64,000 nt of DNA, taken from positions 79,170-143,169 of the forward strand of contig NZ_JBHYMS010000014.1 of NCBI RefSeq assembly GCF_042743185.1. The letters run 5' to 3'. Positions 34,970-51,226 of the stretch are shown here, one piece after another. Origin of the DNA: Inquilinus sp042743185 (GTDB taxonomy: Bacteria > Pseudomonadota > Alphaproteobacteria > DSM-16000 > Inquilinaceae). A program made the position numbers and the translations under genes. The stretch's first letter is position 1; every line of letters begins with the position of its first letter. Below the pieces are notes generated by a model. That model made no database searches, was not told where the DNA came from, and worked only from the letters and a program-made list of their open reading frames with translations.

Positions 34970-35048
34970 GCGGAGCGGCCGGCGCCCCATATCGCGGGGG
35001 CGCCGGCCCGATCCTCCGCCGGCCGCGCTGCCCCCGGGAGAGCCGGCC

Positions 35049-35408
35049 ATGACCGCGATCCGCGCCCTTTTCGCCTGCCTCCTGCTCCTGCCCGGCTGCG
35101 CCGCCAGCCTGCCGCCGGCCGCCCCGCCGGATCCGGCGGTCGCGGCCAAGGTGAGAACGCTGTCGGACGACGATCCCTGCAGCGACGCCTTCGCCGGGGT
35201 GCTGACCGCCTATCGCATTCCGCCCGACCGGATCGTCGGCTTCGTGCTGCCGACGGTGGCGCATGACCATCCCGGCCTGCCGCTGCTGCGCCAGGCCTGG
35301 TTCAAGCTGTCCGGCGGCGGCAGCCTGGTGCTGGGCTACGACGCGACCCAGTGCTGGGTCACGGACATCAACGCGCGCGACGGGGCGGTGCTGCCCGCCA
35401 TCGGCTGA
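35049..35408 (+). CDS. small lipoprotein, paralogue A
   Basis: 119 aa. Signal peptide with lipobox LLPGC (Cys17), a Pro/Ala linker, then a ~95-aa domain with KVRTLSDDDPCSD, QAWFKLSGGGSLVLGY and a second Cys (TQCWVT), so one likely disulphide, ending DGAVLPAIG. Unrecognised family. The following gene encodes a paralogue with the same order of motifs, and even their upstream regions share blocks (CGGCCGGC-CATATCGC-GGCCCG), so a tandem duplication occurred. Confidence 0.7.
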   Translation: MTAIRALFACLLLLPGCAASLPPAAPPDPAVAAKVRTLSDDDPCSDAFAGVLTAYRIPPDRIVGFVLPTVAHDHPGLPLLRQAWFKLSGGGSLVLGYDATQCWVTDINARDGAVLPAIG

Positions 35409-35498
35409 TCCCGGGGGCATTGAGCAGGACGGCCGGCATCCCATATCGCATCAGGGGCCCGGCCCGCGGGTCGGCCCCCCGATCGACGGGAGACGGCC

Positions 35499-35867
35499 AT
35501 GCATCCGATCCGAACCCTTGTCGTCGCCGGCTTCGTCCTGACCGGCTGCATCGCCGCGGCGCCGCCCGAGGCCCCGCCCGACCCCGCGCTGGCGTCGAAG
35601 CTCCGGCAACTCTCGGACAACAATGCCTGCAGCGACCGGATCGCGGGGGCGTTGACCGCGGCGGGGGTCACGGCCGACCGGATCACCGATTACGACCTGG
35701 CGCCGGCGGCCACGGGCGGCCGGCGCAACGGGGGGACGCGGCGAAACCTGCAGCGTCAGGCCTGGCTCAAGATGGCCGGCGGCGGCAATGTCGTGGTGCA
35801 GTACGAGCCATCGTCCTGCCGCATCTCCCTCGTCTACGCCCGCGACGGCGCGACCCTGCCGGGCTGA
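35499..35867 (+). CDS. small lipoprotein, paralogue B
   Basis: 122 aa. Lipobox VLTGC (Cys17), linker APPEAPPDPALASKL, then KLRQLSDNNACSDRIAGALTA, RQAWLKMAGGGNVVVQYEPS and SCRISLVYARDGATLPG, aligning end to end with paralogue A. The two Cys are conserved. Unknown function. The 3' end overlaps the convergent glycosyltransferase gene by 34 bp. Confidence 0.7.
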   Translation: MHPIRTLVVAGFVLTGCIAAAPPEAPPDPALASKLRQLSDNNACSDRIAGALTAAGVTADRITDYDLAPAATGGRRNGGTRRNLQRQAWLKMAGGGNVVVQYEPSSCRISLVYARDGATLPG

Positions 35868-37027
35868 TCCGGCCGGACTGAAGCAGCGAGACGCTCCAGC
35901 AGCGGCACCGCCGTGGCGACCTCCGGCATCGCGGCGACCTCCCGTGCCATCCGCTCTGCCGCCCGACGATAGGCGGGATCGGCCAGCACCGCCTCTGCGG
36001 CCTCGCGCACCGCCTCCGGCGTGCAGCCGACCGGGTCGAGCACCCGGGCGATGCCGAGCGCGGCGCAGCGTTCGGCATTCGCCGGCTGGTCCGCCCCGAT
36101 CGGCAGCAGGACCATCGGCACGCCATGCGCCAGCGCCCCGATCACGCTGCCCGATCCGGCCTGCGAGACCATCAGCCCGCAGCGGGGCAGCAGCAGCGAC
36201 TGCGGCACGTACCGCTCGATCCGGACATGGGGCGGCTGCGGCCCGAGCGCCGCCGGGTCGATCTCGCGCCCGGTGGTGACGACCAGGCCGGCCGGCAGGT
36301 CGCGCAGCCCCGCGATCACCCGATCCAGCAGATCCCCGGATTCGAGATGGAACACGGTGCCGAGCGTGGCGTAGACGACCGGCCGGTCCGCCGGCAGGGC
36401 GGCGAGCCAGGGCGGCCCGTCCGCGACGGCCTCGTCCGCCGCAGGACGGATCAGCCGCGCCGTGGCCGGCAGCGGATGGGCCGGGTCGCGGAACGATGGC
36501 GGCACCGGCGACAGCACCAGATGCCGGCGGAGCATCGCCAGATCGGGATCGGGTGCGAGCCCGTGGGCCGTGCGCAGGGCGTTCAGCGGCTCCGCCACCA
36601 GGTCGGGCCGGACCAGCGCGCCGGCCGCGATCACCAGCACCGAGGCGTGCGGCAGGCCCAGGCGCTCGGCCGCGACCATGGCACCGAAATCCATCTCGTC
36701 GCAGACCAGGAGGCCCGGCCGCCAGCGGCCGCAGAGATCGACCAAGGCGGCCGCCCGGTCGCGCGCCGTCCGGCCGGCGAAGCCGTCGCGCACCGCCCGG
36801 TCCTCGCGCGCGGCGTCGAAGGCGAGCAGCGCCGTCCGGACGGGGGCCGAGCGCAGCGTCTCCCCGCCGGTGGCGAAGGCGGCGAAGCCGGCGGCCTCGA
36901 CCGCTTCCGCCATCGCCGGCTGGCCGGCGAAGGCGACGGCATGGCCGGCCGCCCGCACGGCCCGCGCAATCGGCACCAGCGGCAGGAAATGCCCATTGCC
37001 ACCGGCGAAGCTGAACAGGACACGCAT
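35834..37027 (-). CDS. UGT-like (MGT/GT1) glycosyltransferase
   Basis: 397 aa GT-B enzyme of the UDP-glycosyltransferase/macrolide glycosyltransferase type: MRVLFSFAGGNGHFLPLVPIARA at the N-terminus and the donor-binding segment GLMVSQAGSGSVIGALAHGVP with VLLPIGADQPANAERCA. The His of the usual H-G-G-x-x-S donor motif appears replaced (QAGSGS), so activity or sugar choice may differ. ATG 37027 was chosen over an upstream in-frame start that runs into the REP-like element. It lies between a repeat and lipoprotein genes in the accessory patch separating rpoC from rpsL. Confidence 0.83.
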   Translation of the reverse strand: MRVLFSFAGGNGHFLPLVPIARAVRAAGHAVAFAGQPAMAEAVEAAGFAAFATGGETLRSAPVRTALLAFDAAREDRAVRDGFAGRTARDRAAALVDLCGRWRPGLLVCDEMDFGAMVAAERLGLPHASVLVIAAGALVRPDLVAEPLNALRTAHGLAPDPDLAMLRRHLVLSPVPPSFRDPAHPLPATARLIRPAADEAVADGPPWLAALPADRPVVYATLGTVFHLESGDLLDRVIAGLRDLPAGLVVTTGREIDPAALGPQPPHVRIERYVPQSLLLPRCGLMVSQAGSGSVIGALAHGVPMVLLPIGADQPANAERCAALGIARVLDPVGCTPEAVREAAEAVLADPAYRRAAERMAREVAAMPEVATAVPLLERLAASVRPDQPGRVAPSRA

Positions 37028-37058
37028 TGCGATCTCCGTCGACCGAATGGAGTCAGTT

Positions 37059-37139
37059 CGTAGGTTGGGTTCGCGACGCGAACCCAACACTGGTCCGGGC
37101 TGCGCGATGTTGGGTTCGCCGAAGCGAACCCAACCTACG
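37059..37139. repeat. REP-like paired-hairpin repeat, copy 2
   Basis: Same design as 2010-2084: two hairpins with 11-bp arms GTTGGGTTCGC / GCGAACCCAAC (37064-37088, 3-nt loop; 37109-37134, 4-nt loop), 20-bp spacer, and 16-bp outer inverted ends (37059-37074 and 37124-37139). Arms are identical between the copies while loops and spacers differ, which is how REP/BIME families evolve. It lies between the glycosyltransferase gene and the rpoC terminator. Confidence 0.87.
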
Positions 37140-37164
37140 CGAGATGCTCAGGCTTCGGACAAAG

Positions 37165-37200
37165 AAAAACCCCCTCCGGCGGACCGGAGAGGGCTTTTCT
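37165..37200 (-). terminator. terminator of the rpoBC operon
   Basis: Stem 37170-37179 / 37184-37193 (10 bp, one G-T) with a 4-nt loop; T5 follows on the minus strand 25 nt after the rpoC stop, and CTTTTCTTT follows on the plus strand, so it may work in both directions. Confidence 0.88.
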
Positions 37201-37217
37201 TTGGAGCCAAGGCCGGA

Positions 37218-41543
<4,326 letters not shown>

Positions 41544-41624
41544 GTACCTGCTCCCCCGGGGGTAGGGACGGACAAATAGGGTTCAGCGGCGGCCGATCCT
41601 GTCGGACCGGCCGCCGGAGACGGA

Positions 41625-45815
<4,191 letters not shown>

Positions 45816-45871
45816 GTGAGCCCCTCGTTTCCAACAAATGCCGAACAGGTACGGAACACAAACGCCCGTTC

Positions 45872-45897
45872 GCGGCCGACCCCTGGGGATCGGCCGC
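45872..45897 (-). promoter_or_regulatory. rplL-rpoB intercistronic hairpin
   Basis: GCGGCCGA / TCGGCCGC (8 bp) with a further 3-bp inner helix. No T tract follows. It occupies the place where the E. coli operon has its attenuator and RNase III site; equivalence is inferred from position only. Confidence 0.5.
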
Positions 45898-45941
45898 GCC
45901 CGGACTACAGTGACAAAACAGCCTGAAGTGCCACGCGGGTC

Positions 45942-46322
45942 TTACTTGACGTCGACCTTGGCGCCGGCTTCTTCGAGCTGCTTCTTGATCTTGGCGGCCT
46001 CGTCCTTCGACACGCCTTCCTTGACGGGCTTCGGCGCGCCTTCGACGAGGTCCTTGGCCTCCTTGAGGCCGAGGCCGGTGATCGCACGGACCTCCTTGAT
46101 CACGTTGATCTTCTTCTCGCCGGCGTCCGCCAGGACGACGGTGAACTCGGTCTGCTCCTCGGCCGGAGCGGCAGCGGCGGCAGCCGCGCCCGGAGCCGCG
46201 GCAACCGCGACCGGAGCGGCGGCGGACACGCCCCACTTCTCCTCGAGCAGCTTCGAGAGCTCGGCGGCCTCGAGGACCGTCAGGCTCGACAGATCGTCGA
46301 CCAGCTTTGCAAGATCAGCCAT
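45942..46322 (-). CDS. rplL: 50S ribosomal protein L7/L12
   Basis: 126 aa stalk protein. N-terminal dimerisation helices (LAKLVDDLSSLTVLEAAELSKLLEEKWGV), Ala-rich hinge, and C-terminal factor-binding domain (KKINVIKEVRAITGLGLKEAKDLVE). 52 bp after rplJ. Confidence 0.98.
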   Translation of the reverse strand: MADLAKLVDDLSSLTVLEAAELSKLLEEKWGVSAAAPVAVAAAPGAAAAAAAPAEEQTEFTVVLADAGEKKINVIKEVRAITGLGLKEAKDLVEGAPKPVKEGVSKDEAAKIKKQLEEAGAKVDVK

Positions 46323-46374
46323 TTCGTTCTCCTAAGACTTGGGTCTTCTGGGTACGGTTTCAACAGGTGCGGCT

Positions 46375-46893
46375 CTATGCCGCCTCGTCCTTCTTGGCAT
46401 AGGCCCCGAAGACGCGGGCGAGCTGCCCGGCCGGAGCCTGCAGAACACCGGCGATACGCGTCGCCGGGGTCTGGATCATGCCCACCAGCCTTGCCCGCAG
46501 CTCGTCGAGCGACGGCAGCGAAGCAAGAGCCTCGACACCCTTCTGATCGAGCAGCTGAGGACCGAGACCGCCGCCGATGATCTGCAGCTTCTCGTTCTTC
46601 TTGGCGTAATCGACCGCCACCTTCGCCGCCGCGACCGCGTCCTGGGAGAACGCGATGGCGGTCGGGCCGGTGAACAGGTCGGCCAGATGCTCGAACTGGG
46701 TGCCCTGAAGGGCGATGCGGGCGAGCCGGTTCTTGGTCACGCGGAACGAGGCCCCCGCCGCGAGCATTTGCCGCCGGAGATCGGTCGATTCGGCCACCGT
46801 CATCCCGCCTTGGCGGGTGACGACGACCATGTTCGCCGTCCGGAACGACTCCTGCAGCGCGGCGATCTTCTCGGTCTTTTGTGTACGGTTCAC
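46375..46893 (-). CDS. rplJ: 50S ribosomal protein L10
   Basis: 172 aa stalk base, binds L7/L12 dimers through its C-terminal helix. VNRTQKTEKIAALQESF start from GTG 46893, with GGAGG 6 nt upstream; VTKNRLARIALQGT and GPTAIAFSQDAVAAAKVAVDY follow. A 356-bp leader precedes it; in other bacteria L10 represses its own message through such a leader. Confidence 0.97.
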   Translation of the reverse strand: MNRTQKTEKIAALQESFRTANMVVVTRQGGMTVAESTDLRRQMLAAGASFRVTKNRLARIALQGTQFEHLADLFTGPTAIAFSQDAVAAAKVAVDYAKKNEKLQIIGGGLGPQLLDQKGVEALASLPSLDELRARLVGMIQTPATRIAGVLQAPAGQLARVFGAYAKKDEAA

Positions 46894-47249
46894 GGATCGC
46901 CTCCGTTGTCGGGGCCCCCGCCCGGCCGAAGCCGGAGATGGAGCCCCAGTCCACATTGGACCGGTCCTTGGGCATCCCTCGGTGAAGAGGGGGAGCCCGG
47001 TGCCGATCCGCTCTCCTGTCCCAGAAGTCCAAGCCCCGCACGGCGCCCGGGCCGAGGCCCGGCCGCCGCCGTTGATTGGGTTCGACTCCCGTCTATGCAG
47101 GTGGGTTTTAAGCGCCTCGCGACGCCCCTGCAGTCTCGGACAGGTTCGGGCAGGGCCGAGGCCCCACCCTAGCGTCGCCCGTTGCCGGGCGACGTATCCT
47201 TGAAACGGCCCCTGGCGGGGCCCCGCTACCCTTTCGGGCAGCGTATTCC
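46894..47249. other. rplA-rplJ intergenic leader (356 bp)
   Basis: Non-coding. On the minus strand two GC hairpins follow rplA: 47207-47222 (6 bp, loop TGGC) and 47173-47194 (9 bp, loop TTGC); neither has a T tract. The rplJ-proximal part is expected to hold the L10 binding site, but I could not define its fold. No convincing promoter was found. Confidence 0.55.
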
Positions 47250-47957
47250 TTAGGCGCCGGCGCCCTCGTGCAGCTTCGCCAGGTCCAGCTTGTAGCCCGG
47301 GCCCATGGTCGAGGTGACGGTCACCTTCTTGAGATAGGTGCCCTTCGCCCCGCTGGGCTTGGCGCGCTGGATCGCCTCGACGAAGGCGCGGATGTTGCCG
47401 ACCAGCGCCTCTTCCGTGAAGCTGGCCTTGCCGACGCCGGCATGGACGATGCCCGCCTTCTCGGCCCGGAACTCCACCGCGCCGCCCTTGGCCGCCTTGA
47501 TGGCGCCGGCGACGTCGGGGGTGACGGTGCCCAGCTTCGGGTTCGGCATCAGGCCGCGGGGGCCCAGCACCTTACCGAGACGGCCGACCACGCCCATCAT
47601 GTCCGGGGTGGCGATGCAGCGGTCGAAATCGCTGCGGCCGTCCTGGATCTCCTTGGCCAGCTCGTCGGCGCCGACGACGTCGGCCCCGGCGGCCAGGGCC
47701 TGCTCGGCCTTCTCGCCGCGGGCGAACACCAGGACGCGGACGGTCTTGCCGGTGCCGTTCGGCAGCTGCACGACGCCGCGGACCATCTGGTCGGCGTGGC
47801 GCGGGTCGACGCCGAGATTCATCGCGATCTCGACGGTCTCGTCGAACTTCGCCGTGGCCGATGCCTTCAGCAGCTTGACCGCCTGGGTCAGGTCATAGGA
47901 CGCCTCGGGGTTCAGCCCCTTGGTCGCGGCGCGCAGGCGCTTGGAAATCTTGGCCAT
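47250..47957 (-). CDS. rplA: 50S ribosomal protein L1
   Basis: 235 aa L1-stalk protein: KFDETVEIAMNLGVDPRHADQ, RGVVQLPNGTGKTVRVLVFA, LMPNPKLGTVTPDVAGAI. Autoregulates rplKA in many bacteria. 5 bp downstream of rplK. Confidence 0.98.
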   Translation of the reverse strand: MAKISKRLRAATKGLNPEASYDLTQAVKLLKASATAKFDETVEIAMNLGVDPRHADQMVRGVVQLPNGTGKTVRVLVFARGEKAEQALAAGADVVGADELAKEIQDGRSDFDRCIATPDMMGVVGRLGKVLGPRGLMPNPKLGTVTPDVAGAIKAAKGGAVEFRAEKAGIVHAGVGKASFTEEALVGNIRAFVEAIQRAKPSGAKGTYLKKVTVTSTMGPGYKLDLAKLHEGAGA

Positions 47958-47962
47958 CCCGA

Positions 47963-48394
47963 TTACTCCACCACCTCGATGCCCATCGACCGGGCGGAAC
48001 CCTTGATCATCTGGGCAGCCGCCTCGACGTCGTTCGCATTGAGATCCTTCATCTTGATCTCGGCGATCTCGCGGATCTGCGTCATCGTGATCTTGCCGAC
48101 CGTGGCGCCCTTGCCGGGCGTCTGGCTGCCCTTGTCGAGCCCCGCGGCCTTCTTGATGAAGTAGGTGTTCGGCGGCGTCTTGGTGACGAAGGTGAAGGTC
48201 CGGTCCGCATAGGCCGTGATCACGACCGGGATCGGCATCCCCTTCTCCAGGTTCTGCGTCTGGGCGTTGAACGCCTTGCAGAACTCCATGATGTTCAGAC
48301 CGCGCTGACCCAGCGCCGGACCGATCGGCGGCGACGGGTTGGCGGCGCCCGCGGGCACCTGCAGCTTGATCTGTCCTACGACCTTCTTTGCCAT
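47963..48394 (-). CDS. rplK: 50S ribosomal protein L11
   Basis: 143 aa GTPase-centre protein: IKLQVPAGAANPSPPIGPAL, GQRGLNIMEFCKAFNAQTQ and the C-terminal RNA-binding KMKDLNANDVEAAAQMIKGS. A 10-bp hairpin lies 20 nt upstream of its start. Confidence 0.98.
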   Translation of the reverse strand: MAKKVVGQIKLQVPAGAANPSPPIGPALGQRGLNIMEFCKAFNAQTQNLEKGMPIPVVITAYADRTFTFVTKTPPNTYFIKKAAGLDKGSQTPGKGATVGKITMTQIREIAEIKMKDLNANDVEAAAQMIKGSARSMGIEVVE

Positions 48395-48414
48395 CTCATA
48401 TCCCTCAACAACTG

Positions 48415-48439
48415 ATCCCTCCGGCGGAACCGGAGGGAT
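48415..48439 (-). promoter_or_regulatory. hairpin between nusG and rplK
   Basis: Perfect 10-bp stem ATCCCTCCGG / CCGGAGGGAT with a 5-nt loop, 20 nt before rplK. No T tract follows on the minus strand, so it is more likely a leader or processing structure than a terminator. Confidence 0.5.
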
Positions 48440-48542
48440 TGGGAAGCGCGGTCACGACCCCCGGAGGACTTCCCGGGAGGGTCTCCCGCGCCGCTCCCCC
48501 GCACCCTGGGGCGCGGGGCATCCGACGACGATCAGCGGATCG

Positions 48543-49076
48543 TCACGAAACCTTCTCGACCTGCGTGTACTCTAGCTCCACCGGAGTCGCACGGCCGAAG
48601 ATCGAGACCGCGACCTTGAGCCGCGAACGCTCCTCGTCCACCTCCTCCACCACGCCGTTGAAGCTGGTGAAGGGACCGTCGGCCACGCGCACCGTCTCGC
48701 CGATCTCGAAGGTGATGGAGGGCTTCGGCCGCTCCACCCCTTCCTGGACCTGCTGCATGATCCGCATCGCCTCGGTCTCGCTGATCGGGATCGGCTTGTT
48801 GCCGGACCCGAGGAAGCCGGTGACCTTCGGCGTGTTCTTGACCAGATGCCAGGCCCGGTCGGACAGCTCCATCTTGAGCAGCACGTAGCCCGGAAAGAAC
48901 TTGCGCTCGGTGTTGACCTTCTGGCCGCGGCGGATCTCGACGACCTCCTCGGTCGGCACGACGATCTGCTCGAAATGGTCGGACAGGCCCTTCTGCTCGG
49001 CCTGCTCGCGGATCGACTCCGCGACCTTCTTCTCGAAATTCGAATAGACGTGCAGCACGTACCAACGCATCGCCAT
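48543..49076 (-). CDS. nusG: transcription termination/antitermination factor NusG
   Basis: 177 aa. NGN domain (MRWYVLHVYSNFEKKVAESI, FFPGYVLLKMELSDRAWHLV) and C-terminal KOW (GETVRVADGPFTSFNGVVEEV). Couples RNA polymerase to Rho or to the ribosome via S10. 3 bp after secE. Confidence 0.98.
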   Translation of the reverse strand: MAMRWYVLHVYSNFEKKVAESIREQAEQKGLSDHFEQIVVPTEEVVEIRRGQKVNTERKFFPGYVLLKMELSDRAWHLVKNTPKVTGFLGSGNKPIPISETEAMRIMQQVQEGVERPKPSITFEIGETVRVADGPFTSFNGVVEEVDEERSRLKVAVSIFGRATPVELEYTQVEKVS

Positions 49077-49079
49077 GGG

Positions 49080-49277
49080 TCAGCCCCCCATGCCGATGAT
49101 GGACGTCACCGCCCAGCCGGCGGCCCAGTCCACCAGCAGGAAGAAGATCGACATGAGGGTGACGAACACGAACACCATGCCGGTGGTGATCGCGGTCTCC
49201 TTCCGTGTCGGCCAGGTGACCTTCGCGGTCTCCTGCCGGACCTGCCTGAAGAACTGGACGGGGCTGGTCTTGGCCAT
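49080..49277 (-). CDS. secE: preprotein translocase subunit SecE
   Basis: 65 aa single-span form: FFRQVRQETAKVTWPTRKET amphipathic helix followed by one membrane helix (MVFVFVTLMSIFFLLVDWAA). Clamps SecY. ATG 49277 (MAKTSP) is chosen over an in-frame start three codons upstream. Directly follows tRNA-Trp. Confidence 0.96.
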   Translation of the reverse strand: MAKTSPVQFFRQVRQETAKVTWPTRKETAITTGMVFVFVTLMSIFFLLVDWAAGWAVTSIIGMGG

Positions 49278-49326
49278 GTCTACCAATCAAATCGCCGGTC
49301 AGTCTGATCGCCAAGAGGGGCGGGCG

Positions 49327-49402
49327 TGGCAGGAGTGGAGGGTCTCGAACCCCCAGCCTTCGGTTTTGGAGACCGACGCTCTACCAATTGAGCTACACTC
49401 CT
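49327..49402 (-). tRNA. trnW: tRNA-Trp (CCA)
   Basis: 76 nt including encoded CCA. Acceptor AGGAGTG/CACTCCT, D-arm GCTC..GAGC, anticodon CCA at 49367-49369, T-arm GGTTCGAGACC. It sits 49 bp upstream of secE as in most proteobacteria. Confidence 0.97.
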
Positions 49403-49530
49403 CCGGGGACCGCCCTGCCTTCAGGAACACGACGAGGCACGCTCGCCGCCCTGACCGCGGAGCGAACGGCCTTGTAGCGGAAGCGCCGGGCAGAATCAAC
49501 ACCCTGTTCGGAGGCGCCGTCGGATTTCTC

Positions 49531-50151
49531 TCAGGCCGCCCGCTCCGCCCCGTTTCCGGCCGCCTCCACGATATCCAGAAACAGCCTGTGCACCCGCCGG
49601 TCGGCGGACAGCTCCGGGTGGAAGGTGGCGGCCAGCAGCCGGCCCTGGCGCACCAACACCGGGTCGCCGCCCCGCTCCGCCAGCACCTCGACGCCGGGGC
49701 CGATCGCGACGATGCGCGGCGCCCGGATGTAGACCGCCTCGAGCGGACCGCCGGGCAGCGCCGTCGGAGTCTCCAGGATCGCCGAGTCGATCTGGCGTCC
49801 ATAGGCGTTGCGCTCGACCGTGACGTCGAGGACGCCGAGGCTCTCCTGCTCCGGCCGCAGCACCCGGCGGGCCAGGAGGATGCAGCCGGCGCAGGTGCCG
49901 AAGACCGGCATCGTCCGGGCGAAGCCCTTCAGCGCCTCGAACATCCCGTCGCGCGCCGCCAGCTTCAGCAGCGTGCTCGACTCCCCGCCCGGGATCACCA
50001 GCCCGGCGAGGCCGGCGAGATGGACCGGCAGGCGCACCGGGACGGCCTCCGCCCCCGTCTCGCGCAGCGCCCGGGCATGGGCCTCGAAATCGCCCTGCAG
50101 CGCCAGCACGCCGATGCGCGGCGCGGCGGCCTCGGTCCGACCCGTCACCAT
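49531..50151 (-). CDS. pdxT: pyridoxal 5'-phosphate synthase glutaminase subunit PdxT
   Basis: 206 aa class I glutamine amidotransferase that feeds ammonia to PdxS. IGVLALQGDFEAHARAL, LVIPGGESSTL, nucleophile Cys in VFGTCAGCILLA, and the His/Glu pair in ATFHPELSAD. ATG 50151 overlaps the end of pdxS by 7 bp, typical of tightly coupled subunits. Confidence 0.95.
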   Translation of the reverse strand: MVTGRTEAAAPRIGVLALQGDFEAHARALRETGAEAVPVRLPVHLAGLAGLVIPGGESSTLLKLAARDGMFEALKGFARTMPVFGTCAGCILLARRVLRPEQESLGVLDVTVERNAYGRQIDSAILETPTALPGGPLEAVYIRAPRIVAIGPGVEVLAERGGDPVLVRQGRLLAATFHPELSADRRVHRLFLDIVEAAGNGAERAA

Positions 50152-51071
50152 CCGCGGGTCTGCAGCATCTGGGCGGGGTCGAGCGCCGCCACCGCCAGAC
50201 CCTTCATGGCACCCTGGCACTCGGCGCTGGCCTCGGCCAGGATCGCCGCGTCCTCGAAATGGGTGGTGGCGCGGACGATGGCGCGGGCCCGGCGCTCCGC
50301 CTCCTCCGGCTCGGCGAAGGTCTGCGAGTCCTGCATGAAGATGCCAGAGCCGACGAACACCGCCTCGGCCCCGAGCTGCCGCACCAGGGCGGCGTCGGCC
50401 GGGGTGGCGATGCCGCCGGCCGAGAAGTTCGGCACCGGCAGCCGGCCGGACTCGGCCACCAGCCGCACCAGCTCGTAGGGCGCGCCCAGCTCCTTCGCCG
50501 TGCTGTACAGCTCCTCCGGCCGCAGCACGGTCAGGCCGCGGATGTCCCGGCTGATCTGGCGCAGATGCTGCACGGCATGGACCACGTCGCCGGTGCCGGC
50601 CTCGCCCTTGGTGCGGATCATGGCCGCACCCTCGGCGATCCGGCGCAGCGCCTCGCCCAGGTTGCGGGCGCCGCAGACGAAGGGCGTGGCGAAGGCCTGC
50701 TTGTCGACGTGATGCGCCTCGTCGGCCGGGGTCAGCACCTCGGATTCGTCGATGAAGTCGACGCCAAGCGACTGCAGCACCTGGGCCTCGGCGAAATGGC
50801 CGATGCGGCACTTGGCCATCACCGGGATCGACACGGCGCCCATGATCTCGCGGATCTTGACCGGCGACGCCATGCGGGCGACGCCGCCTTCGGCCCGGAT
50901 CTGGGCCGGCACCCGCTCCAGCGCCATCACCGCGATGGCGCCGGCGCGCTCGGCGACCTCGGCCTGGCGCGCATCGGTGACGTCCATGATGACGCCGCCC
51001 TTCAGCATCTCGGCCAGGCCGGTCTTCAGGCGCAGGGCCTGGGGGGAATGGGTGGTGCCGTTGGCGGTCAT
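50145..51071 (-). CDS. pdxS: pyridoxal 5'-phosphate synthase PdxS
   Basis: 308 aa TIM-barrel subunit that makes PLP from ribose 5-phosphate, glyceraldehyde 3-phosphate and ammonia (DXP-independent route). GGVIMDVTDARQAEVAERAG, VMALERVPAQIRAEGGVARM, VMAKCRIGHFAEAQVLQ, FVCGARNLGEALRRIAEGAA and the RTKGEAGTGDVVHAVQH phosphate region with the catalytic Lys. ATG 51071 has GGAG 6 nt upstream. Many alphaproteobacteria use the PdxA/PdxJ route instead, so the presence of PdxST with its own regulator may reflect acquisition. Confidence 0.97.
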   Translation of the reverse strand: MTANGTTHSPQALRLKTGLAEMLKGGVIMDVTDARQAEVAERAGAIAVMALERVPAQIRAEGGVARMASPVKIREIMGAVSIPVMAKCRIGHFAEAQVLQSLGVDFIDESEVLTPADEAHHVDKQAFATPFVCGARNLGEALRRIAEGAAMIRTKGEAGTGDVVHAVQHLRQISRDIRGLTVLRPEELYSTAKELGAPYELVRLVAESGRLPVPNFSAGGIATPADAALVRQLGAEAVFVGSGIFMQDSQTFAEPEEAERRARAIVRATTHFEDAAILAEASAECQGAMKGLAVAALDPAQMLQTRGW

Positions 51072-51127
51072 GGTCTTCTCCAATCGAACTCGTTGGAAAA
51101 GCTAGGCGCTCGGCACTGGTCGGATAA

Positions 51128-51156
51128 GATCCACCGAACCGGCAATTTGGTGGATC
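51128..51156. promoter_or_regulatory. palindromic operator upstream of pdxST
   Basis: GATCCACC (51128-51135), 13-bp spacer, GGTGGATC (51149-51156): perfect 8-bp inverted repeat 57 bp before pdxS. A further GGTGGATT half-site lies at 51191-51198. Likely target of the adjacent PdxR-type regulator; that assignment is inferred. Confidence 0.6.
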
Positions 51157-51226
51157 CAGTTCTCCGTCGGGGGAATGCGGTCTCCGGGGTGGTGGATTCG
51201 GATTTCTCCGGAAACGATGGGTCCAG

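Noticed and set aside
36998..37140. Repeats near 2 kb and 37 kb as a CRISPR array
   Set aside because: Only two inverted units per site, no regular direct repeats with unique spacers and no cas genes; they fit a REP-like palindromic element.
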